Shown here in pieces: positions 56,518 to 64,000 of a DNA stretch of 64,000 bases. The position numbers and the translations under genes were made by a program. The DNA is from Clarkia xantiana subsp. parviflora. Taxonomy: Eukaryota > Streptophyta > Magnoliopsida > Myrtales > Onagraceae. The stretch covers positions 6,131,066-6,195,065 of the forward strand of contig JAPTYO010000059.1 of the NCBI GenBank assembly GCA_036873135.1, given 5' to 3'. Numbering within the stretch: the first letter of the stretch is position 1; each line of letters opens with the position of its first letter. The notes under the pieces were generated by a model, which saw only the letters and a list, made by a program, of their open reading frames with translations, had not been told where the DNA came from and did not search any database.

Positions 56518-58660
56518 CTGTGTTAGGAGTTCATGATTTTGATAAATTGGTGTTCTTGGAGTTTTTAAAATTTTCGGACTGAATTTTTTTAAAAAAGGGA
56601 ATTTAAATTTTCGAATTTTTAAGTTCAAGGGTTGTCCGAAATTTTCATGTTCTTGGTTAAATTGATGTTCATGATCTTCAAAAAAAGGTGATATTTATCA
56701 AAATCAAACATTGGATTGTAGATCTTATTAAAATTTGATCTTAAAATTTAGCACTTGTTCCCAATTAGTGTTTGTGCCAAAATTTTTAATTATTTTTCAA
56801 AGTAAAAATTTTCAATTTCTTGGTCACCAAGTTAGATATTTCGGCACATACATATAAAAAAATTTAAAATTATATTGTTTACCATAATTTAATTTTTTAA
56901 TTAAGGTAACAATAAATCTTTAATTGGGAATATTAGGATAGATTCACAATAATATATAGAATATATATCACTAACAATATATCTAGATATTTAAATAGGG
57001 TTAAATATATTATTGATAGATTTAGTTACCTAAAAAATTGAGAAAATATATTGTCAGTTATTTGTTTTCCTATTAAATATATTGACAATAAATAAAATAT
57101 ATATAATATATATTGTGCCAATTTTTACATATATATATATATATATTGTTGATTGATTTAATTTTAGAGATAGAATCTTTGCAATAAATATATATATGTT
57201 AGTTAAGTGCCGAAATATATATATATTTTTTAATATTGGAAATTATTTTATATAATTAATGTTACTTGGTGGTCAAGTTAAATGTTTTTGGACTTTAAAA
57301 CCCTACTTGGGCCACAAGTAAACATTTAAGCCCAACCTTTAAAATTTTAATTATTGGGCCGGTCCAATACGTTAAACCGGGACGAACAAAACCGAACCGG
57401 ATTTTCTTAATCGGTTCGACCTATTCGGGTCGGGTCGGACCGATGTAATTAAGTGGATCTAACCGAACCGGTTTTGAGTGTTGAACCGAACCCTATTTTA
57501 TTGGACCGGTTCGGACCGAACCAAATTTTAAAATTAAAACCGGACCGAACCGAGTCGGATTATGCCGGACAGAACCGAACCAGATTTTCTGGACCGAACC
57601 AGATTTTCTGAACCGAACCAAACCGGACCAAAATGGACTGAAATTGAATGAATCGAATAATTTTTTCTAAACCGAATTCAAGTCAATTAAAATAGGGAGG
57701 TCAAGTTTTAAAATCCAAATATTTTTGAACCTCGAAATGGACTACACAATGCTCATAAGGTTACTAACCTTTATGCCTTGTTTCGATTATGGGGATGGAT
57801 CTCGGAGATACATGCTTTTGGGACTAGATTAATTAGAGGGCTGAATTGCAATTGTTTATTATTCAATATATATTCATGCATGATTAGAACAATTGTCTTG
57901 ACTAAGTCAAGCTAGCTGGATATTGCATGTTGTGGGCGTAGCCCTGGTTAAATATATGGAATGCGCACTAGGATAGACATGTTGTGATGGTTGGAAATGC
58001 CTAGGATTCATGTCTATAAGTTTGCATAATTGAATATAAGCATGAATTGCAAATCAGCCCCCAATGTTTAAAATTATTTTTTTTAAAAAAAGAAACGAAA
58101 ACCAGCCGCCAAATATGTATGATTGACGTGAATGTTACATGTTTGACACGTATGCTAGAATGTTGAGGATGAAGTTACATTTGATAATTTACTTGTAAGT
58201 AGAATTATGAATGCAAGCATGAGTTCCTCGAAACATTAGACGCATGACCCGTAAGCATGTGTGTGTGGTATGATGAATGTTACTGACATATGATAATTTA
58301 CATGGGTAGTAGAATTATGTATGCATGAGTGAATTCATCGGAATGATTTTCCAAGACAAAAAGGGCCTTGGGAAAGCCAAGATCGGGTATGTTTATTTTA
58401 AAATTTCCGTTCCGGTAATTTGCGATTAAAATCATTTTAAGAGACTGATTTATTAGATAGAAAACGGAGATAGTGTGAACTCTTTCACAGCCATCTTCCA
58501 TTGGTTTACTGGTGGTCGGTTGGTTTAGATGACTGAGGAATCATTATCTATCGGATTCCATCTTAATAGATATCTGATGTATGCAATTATTTCTCAAAAT
58601 GTTATTGTCTCCCTGATTGTGCATAATTATCATCGTGTTTAGTAACGAATCACAGCATAG
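56518..58660 (+). other. Leader of the second gag-only copia copy
   Basis: Long AT-rich leader with a CCGAACC/GGTTCGG array (57375-57615) and a minus-strand 67-codon frame (58298-58501) whose start MEDGCERVH and core LIANYRN, IPDLGFPKAL match the reverse-oriented frame at 29432-29617 in the other copy. Confidence 0.7.
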
Positions 58661-59320
58661 ATGACAACATCTTGTGCTAATGAGCTTTTGACTGAGACAA
58701 ACTATGACTCGTGGAGCAAGCGTGTCAGTGCACTGTTGGAGGACAAAGACATGTTAGGTCACATTCAGAAATCCATGAGCTACCCAGAAGCTGGTCTAAC
58801 CAAGGACCTAGCATACGCCCATTTTAAATGGGAGCAAGATGACAAAAGAGCAAAGGAGATTCTGCTGTCTGAGATATCTCAGGAATTCCATGATGAGTAT
58901 GAGAATGTTTCTATTGGAAAGGACATTTGGGATGCCCTCTTCCTGAGATACGGAAAGGGCATGGAAGAAATCCTGCACCCACTCATACCTGCCTTGGAAG
59001 AAAGCTTTAATAGCTACAACAAGAGTGTACTGGAAAAGGTATATGATCTCCTTAGCATTTTGAAACCACTGGAGGAAGAAGGTCAGGTGGGTGAATGGGA
59101 TAAAATTCAATCCATCATCGGGGCCCTCCCGAAGTCTTGGAGAGCAGCCAAGGCTTTATTGACTGCCAGTGGTTCTGTGTTGGATCTTGCATCGGTGCTG
59201 AAATTCATCGAGATGGAACAAGCTCGAAAGAAACCAGCACTGGGAAAAGTTGGGCGAGGAAAGAGGAAGAGGATGAACAAAGGAAGGAAACTACAGGCAG
59301 TCGATGTTGGCAAAGCCTAA
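58661..59320 (+). CDS. gag: Copia-type gag protein, intact frame
   Basis: 219 codons without a stop, start MTTSCANELLTETNYDSW. Copia gag motifs: NYDSWSKRVSALLEDKD, (A)KEILLSEISQEFHDEY, IWDALFLRYGKGMEE, then a UBN2-like middle (VYDLLSILKPLEEEGQ; IIGALPKSW) and a basic tail (GRGKRKRMNKGRK) in place of a zinc knuckle. It could form particles that package its own RNA and rely on other copias for enzymes. Start chosen as the first Met of the frame with good copia homology; it lies 2.1 kb from the primer site. The basic tail may stand in for the knuckle in RNA binding (inference). Confidence 0.8.
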   Translation: MTTSCANELLTETNYDSWSKRVSALLEDKDMLGHIQKSMSYPEAGLTKDLAYAHFKWEQDDKRAKEILLSEISQEFHDEYENVSIGKDIWDALFLRYGKGMEEILHPLIPALEESFNSYNKSVLEKVYDLLSILKPLEEEGQVGEWDKIQSIIGALPKSWRAAKALLTASGSVLDLASVLKFIEMEQARKKPALGKVGRGKRKRMNKGRKLQAVDVGKA

Positions 59321-59336
59321 ACCTGGCAATCTCCGC

Positions 59337-59979
59337 CTAAAATCGGAGATAGTCCGCGGGAACTCTAGTCCATGCTGAATAGGCGAAGGTACAAGGTCCG
59401 GCAAATCGCATCCTGAAAAGGTATGCGACGTTGCGTGACATTGCCCTTGGTGGCATGGCCTGTCCATTGACTTGCGGTGGGGGAGGTGGTGGAGGATGTG
59501 GTACATATCCTTGGTTCCTCAAAGTTTCTTTGAAAGCTAGCAATTCTTCCAGTGCAGCCATCCTGGCTGGAGTGACTGCTGGTGCTAGGTTTGCACCTCT
59601 TTCTTGTTGTTGCGTCTCCTCTGCAGGCATCTTGTAGGGAGAACTGTTGATTCGCGTGCGCTCCGTGCTCGTACCCTGGTGGATGTGTGTTGTGCACTGC
59701 GTTGCGCACTCCTGGTTCGTGTTGTGCGGCAGGCACGCTTCTTACGGGCACGGAGGAAGCCGTGGAGGTAGCCTCAGGGATGTGAGAAGGTCCAGGCTGA
59801 CTCCTTGCTGGCGCCTGCTTACTTGTCTGCTCGAAAGTTGTCTTCTTCAGGCGCCGTGGGCCTTTCTTCTTTTCTTGCGGGTTGACATTGTCAGGAGGAG
59901 GGTGATTGTTCAAAATAGCTTGTGGTGCAATATAGCTTCTTGTTCGAATCTCGCGGACGGCGTCAAATGTTTCGTCCAA
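59337..59979 (-). pseudogene. Family-D gag N-terminal part, frameshifted and truncated
   Basis: After the LTR at 59969, the minus strand reads DAVREIRTRSYIAP, aligning with IRTKSYHTA of the gag at 1899-2852, then a Lys-rich and a Pro/Ala/His-rich low-complexity region. Near 59640 the frame shifts to a second frame with MAALEELLAFKETLRNQG, a Pro8 run and SRNVAYLFRMRFAG. It ends where copia DNA starts, before any zinc knuckle. Confidence 0.65.
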
Positions 59980-60603
59980 ACCCGCTTGATGTAACGGACT
60001 TGACGAATCTTCGGGTTGATCACCGTGTTAGGTCCTTCTACTCGCGCTCCTTGCTTCACGCTTGTTGTCCGAACCTGCACACGGGGCAGTAACCAGCACG
60101 GAGAGGGGGGTGGTGCTGGTTGAGCCCTCTCCGATGCTTAAATGAGAATTCTAGATAGAGAGAAAGCTAGAGGGAAGTCAGAGCTCCTAAGCCAATCTCA
60201 ATTGAAGATAAAGAATAAAATGGGTGGCCTAGGTCCTTTTTATAGCCAACCTTAGAACCGACCCCGGTTTTTGTGCAGTTCGACGCCGGTCTAAAATAAA
60301 TGGTGAACCGTCGTCTGGTTTGATCAAGGTTGGCTATTGGAAAACTCTAACTTAGTGTAAGAACACAAATGGAGCACACATGCTGCAGAGACGACTCGGA
60401 TCACATCGGATTTGGGCAATCCTGACGTGATTCGAGTCGCCTAGGGCAATATGGACCAATCCGGAGGTCCGGTCCGGACGCGCGTGTCGCGGGTCCGGAC
60501 CGTTTTGACCCTCGGGAACGTGTTTTGATCCGTTTATGTGATTTTGACGTTTTTATGAAGTCCGAAACGTGAATACGAACTCGAATTGGACAGATATCCA
60601 TCA
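59969..60603 (-). repeat. Family-D 5' LTR (635 bp)
   Basis: TGTTTCGTCC to ATATCCATCA in plus coordinates, homologous to 2867-3572. A degraded primer site (TTGACGCCGTCC on the minus strand) precedes it on the left. TATA-like TTTTTATAG near 60236. Inserted in a Tat-B-type LTR; right flank gttta. Confidence 0.8.
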
Positions 60604-61110
60604 GTTTAGTTTTAACGAATTTTAGTGGTGGCTACTTTTCCATGATTGGCTGCCACCAGTGGCGACAACCGCCTTTTCTAATTGGCTTAGAAAGACGGTG
60701 GCGGGTCAGCAAGTGACAAGCAGGTCGCCACCTCATCCCTTTTTAGGTTGTCTCCTTTAAGCTGGTGACTAGCAGGTTGTCACCTTACCTTTCCTTAGGA
60801 GGAAGAGTTTCATCCAAGCAGGTGACAAGTAGTTTGCCACCGTACCTTTCCTTAGGAGGAAATGTTTGTTTTGTAGTTGAGCAACGAGTCGTCGTCTCTT
60901 CATCTTCCTTAAGGGGACTGTTTTTAGAGAGGGAGAGTTGCACTCGTTGTTGGTTGTCGAGTTGGTTGGCGTCGACTCTTCTAAAAAGAGTCGTTGACCT
61001 GTTGTCTTTATTTTCTCATAATGAATCTTTCGGGTCGTCGAATTTGGAGTCCCGACTTTGGAAAGATCCTTAGTTATAGACTCTACTTTCTCTTGAACTC
61101 GGATCTAACA
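60604..61110 (-). repeat. Truncated Tat-B-type LTR, inverted
   Basis: On the minus strand begins TGTTAGATCCGAGTTCAAG, aligning with the Tat-B LTR start, then AAAGTCGGGACTCC, then alternating GTGGCGACCTGCTTGTCAC and CTTAAAGGAG blocks. Cut at 60603 by the family-D LTR. Its internal region is not seen. Confidence 0.75.
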
Positions 61111-61322
61111 TGTTACAAATCAGACTTATATTCAGGATGAACATCTCCTGCTCATATTTTGTGTCCTACTACGTAAAAATTTCATGATAATAAATATAAA
61201 CAACATTTTTCATTTTTCCTATTAGACATACTGTACGGTTGGACGGGGTAACCAAAAGGACAATTTGAATAATTTTAGTTTTCTAAGTTTCACCATGACT
61301 AGTTATTCACTAATTATAATAC
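61111..61322. other. AT-rich flank of the TRIM
   Basis: No feature recognised. Confidence 0.4.
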
Positions 61323-61507
61323 TGTAATATCCCATATGTGTGTACCACATCGGTTAGAAATCAGAAATTTGGAGCCTTAATAAGCAAGAGAGGTACTACT
61401 CAAGTCCAACAGGAATTCCTCCTTTTCTAGGCCCAAGTGAGGACAACGGGCTTAGTTAGGCTGGGTTGGGCTAGTGGGGACAGTCGCTCGGGCTTGGGGG
61501 CGTGACA
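61323..61507 (+). repeat. TRIM 5' LTR (185 bp)
   Basis: TGTAATATCCC to GCGTGACA. Near-identical to the 3' LTR apart from an indel and scattered changes. Confidence 0.95.
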
Positions 61508-61651
61508 GAATGGTATCAGAGCCGACCCGGGACCGTGATCGGGCTCGGGAACCAAGGGCTATTGATCCCCGGAGTTCCGATCACCTTTCGGGGGCAAACG
61601 ATTCTGGTCTGGGCCACGACGAGGACGTCGCGCGCATTAAGGGGCGTAGAT

Positions 61652-61853
61652 TGTAATATCCCATGTGCTTGTGTACCACGTGCTTGTGTACCACATAAGT
61701 TAGAAATCAGAAATTTGGAGTCTTAATAAGCAAGAGAGGTACTACTCAAGTCCAACAGGAATTCCTCATTTTCTAGGCCCAAGTGAGGACAACGGGCTTA
61801 ATTACGCTGGATTGGGCTAGTGAGGACAGTCGCTCGGGCTTGGAAACGTGACA
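61652..61853 (+). repeat. TRIM 3' LTR (202 bp)
   Basis: TGTAATATCCC to ACGTGACA, with a small internal duplication near its start. Confidence 0.95.
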
Positions 61854-61858
61854 AATAC

Positions 61859-64000
61859 TTTTTAAAAAAATATCATAAAACTAGTTGTACTTGTATTGTT
61901 TACAAAAAAAAAAAAATATTTTTATCTATTATCATGATACTTTTATATAGTAAACAAATGAGTAAGGCATAATATTTCAATATCACTTTCAACGATATAA
62001 TTATGTTACTAATTAGTAATTATCCATCAGTAGATGCTAAATATTTGGGTATGTTTTATTTTATTTGGGGCGTTCCTTGAATATATTATTTTAAACAATC
62101 AAATTAAATAGAGATAATTTACAATTGAGTGTTATCTTTAATAAAAAAAATAAAGAGAGATTAATGGTTCGAAGGTAAAATAGTAGATATATCATCATCC
62201 ACATTTTGTCTTCTTCCACAATTCTTTTATGGAAGGGGAAAAAGACATGGCTGAAATGATTTTGTGCCTTATTTAAAGTAACACAAAGGCAAGAGGTACA
62301 AAGAACACGTCAAAGATTTTGAAGACAAATACAAACGCCTCAATCGGTAGTTGAAAATGGCAACCCAGAAGTCTCAATTAGAAAATTATATTAAGTAGTA
62401 ATCAATATGCATGATATCTTGTTGGATACATATATGATATACACTAACAAAATATTTGTTATATAATATATTCTGCAAATAAAAATAAATCTTTAAAATG
62501 TAAAATCTCTTGTGAAATTTTAATAGAAGTAGGAAAGAGAGAAACAAATGTGTTGATGCTTGGTGTGAGCCCATTCCACTTTCTATGAAAATTTCACAAA
62601 ATTTTTCAAATTTTGTAACACCACCCGCAAAATAAGGTTGACATTTCAATTAACTGGCAAATACCTAGTCAAGTACTTATTTAAATTTTAATGCATGTGT
62701 GCTACTTTTAATCGCATAATTCTTTTTCCTGCGGTGTACTAAAGATTTATCGGGAAAGCAACAATCTTAGCATATTTGCTCCATGCTTAAAATAATCATT
62801 ACACTCTCAGAGCACTTCCAATGGACAAATTTTGGTGGACATTTTTTTATGTGGATGAGACATTTTATGTCTTTACTACTAATTGTTTTCCTTCAACTTA
62901 TTCTCTTTTCTCTAAGTTGTCCATGGACATTTCAAATTTTATAATATATCTCCAAGTTTTATTGGTTTATTTAGTATCTCTCCATATTTTATTGGGATTT
63001 AAATCAAATTGGTACCTGGGTTAACAACCAAAAACAAATTGGTACCTCCACTAAATTTTGTTGCTTTTTGGTACCTGAGTTATCCTGGGTGTTGCACCGT
63101 TAGAATTTCTGGTTAAAACTAACAGAATCCCTTTTTTTGCGCATGAAAATACCAAAATACCCTTTTTGCATATAATAACAACTCAAAACTTTCGAACCCA
63201 ATATCTCACTCATTTCTTCATCTTTTTTGACGATTTTTTTTTGAAACCGCATAACATTTCGAGATCTATGCAACCCAAATAGCCGTAAAGAGATTTGCCC
63301 AGTTTTTTTTCCAATAAACACCGTTTTCCATGTTAATTCATTCTTTTTTGTATCGAACTCCACCGCATTCTAATACTTATCACCCTTGATCATCCACATT
63401 TTTGTACTAATTGGATTCCAATACTACAATCAAATCACTGCTCTTGGATTCCAACACTTCTGTTTAAGAATCAAATTGATATTATACCTTTCTTCCAATA
63501 GAAAACAAAAAAATGAAAGCCAGTCGAATTAATTATTATGTAATATATAACTTACTGGAATTTTTCTTGATGTCTCCAATAAACTATAATGCTGTGTGTC
63601 TAAATCAATAAACGTCACTGCAAGAGAACATATGGATCTTAGCATGATAAGCTACCACTTTTTTGTTTATATATTTTGTGGACATGCTGAAAAATTGACC
63701 AGTTCTGCAGGTCTTCGATTTTAAAAGCTTGACATGGTCCGGCATAAAATTGCAAATGGAAGCAGTTTCTGGCAATAACTCGAAAGAAAATTTACTGGTT
63801 GTCTCTAGCCACATAATGGTAAAAATTCTTTGTGTGGTTCTGTTAATGCCAGTTCATCTTATTTTCTCACATTATGGTTATCCCATCATGATACTGAGAG
63901 TATCAATTTCCACATGTAGATTAAATGGGAAAATAAACTATTTCTTCTTGGTGTCCATTCTAAAAGTTCTTCCAATACCCTTAATAGTACTTTTCCTATT
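61859..64000. other. AT-rich intergenic DNA with TE-end-like pieces
   Basis: No gene supported. GAGCACTTCCAATGGACAAA at 62809-62828 resembles a common MITE end. 63010-63130 has repeated TTGGTACCTGGGTTA / TTGGTACCTGAGTTA motifs like Mutator terminal regions. No partner ends are visible before the window stops. Confidence 0.35.

Larger units (their letters stand above)
55906..59320 (+). mobile_element. Second copy of the gag-only copia family
   Basis: LTR 55906-56504, primer site, leader of about 2.1 kb and gag 58661-59320, matching the layout of the element at 15965-31906. No pol motif and no 3' LTR are seen: at about 59320-59337 it abuts a minus-strand family-D element. Left flank tcata (55901-55905) in Tat-B. 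Confidence 0.85.
61323..61853 (+). mobile_element. Complete TRIM (miniature LTR retrotransposon)
   Basis: 531 bp: LTR 61323-61507, primer site TGGTATCAGAGC (61511-61522), a 130-bp interior with no coding capacity, polypurine AAGGGGCGTAGAT, LTR 61652-61853. AATAC flanks both ends (61318-61322 and 61854-61858). The 3' LTR is longer because a GTGCTTGTGTACCAC unit is doubled near 61670-61690. Entirely dependent on another copia's proteins. Confidence 0.96.

Noticed and set aside
58808..59110. Minus-strand frame opposite the copia gag
   Set aside because: Shadow of the gag frame; no independent support.
61474..61726. Frames across the TRIM interior
   Set aside because: They cross the primer site, polypurine tract and LTR; TRIMs encode no protein.
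1..64000. CRISPR array or bacterial operons
   Set aside because: Tandem arrays have no unique spacers and the coding content is plant retrotransposon; no bacterial gene organisation is present.

Overview
This window reads as repeat-rich nuclear DNA of a flowering plant. It carries Ty3/gypsy elements of the Tat lineage (pol with a second, archaeal-type RNase H), Ty1/copia elements primed by initiator tRNA-Met, a TRIM, a CACTA element, Mutator- and hAT-type elements, a Helitron end, an AT-rich background and a small plastid psaA fragment. AT content suggests a eudicot, but I cannot name a species. I see no convincing host gene: nearly every coding signal belongs to a transposable element (TE). 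Many insertion boundaries are fixed by matching target-site duplications (TSDs) that I read directly.

Layout. 1-3572: minus-strand Tat-related element with only gag-like coding and a repeated zinc-knuckle module ('family D'), sitting in a decayed minus-strand copia (copia-1, 3573-6108). Copia-1's 5' LTR is split by a full plus-strand Tat element, Tat-A (6109-14893, TSD ATTAT), whose two 715-bp LTRs differ at about 11 sites. Copia-1 itself lies next to the primer site of a third, older copia (about 15.0 kb). 15965-31906: a minus-strand copia-type element with TSD GTCCG, encoding only gag and swollen by nested insertions: a family-D LTR (16859-17663), a Mutator MITE (18454-18677), a Helitron end near 19.88 kb and a CACTA element (20599-25178). 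31907-36932: decayed DNA with a psaA piece and a possible copia LTR. 36933-39156: fold-back Mutator element with a hAT element nested in it. 39481-42602: possible PIF/Harbinger-like element holding a LINE-like retroposon and an inverted-repeat element. 42603-50849: AT-rich intergenic DNA with a hAT MITE, an old LTR remnant and two SINE-like pieces. 50850-52340: decayed copia-3, interrupted by Tat-B (52341-55905). Tat-B is interrupted inside its second RNase H by a second gag-only copia (55906-59320). That abuts a family-D element (59337-60603, minus), which abuts a truncated Tat-B-like LTR (60604-61110). 61323-61853: complete TRIM with TSD AATAC. The remainder is AT-rich with MITE-like pieces.

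How it works together. Tat-A, Tat-B and copia-1 carry remnants of the full retrotransposon machinery (gag, protease, reverse transcriptase, RNase H, integrase). Family D and the two gag-only copia-type copies show gag but no pol here and would depend on enzymes in trans. The most notable signals are a spliced, TATA-preceded antisense gene in the 3' region of Tat-A, a 26-bp satellite seeded from the end of its pol frame, an Arg-Ser dipeptide tract in its gag, a long-leader gag-only copia family, and a CACTA element carrying an apparent multi-exon transcription unit.
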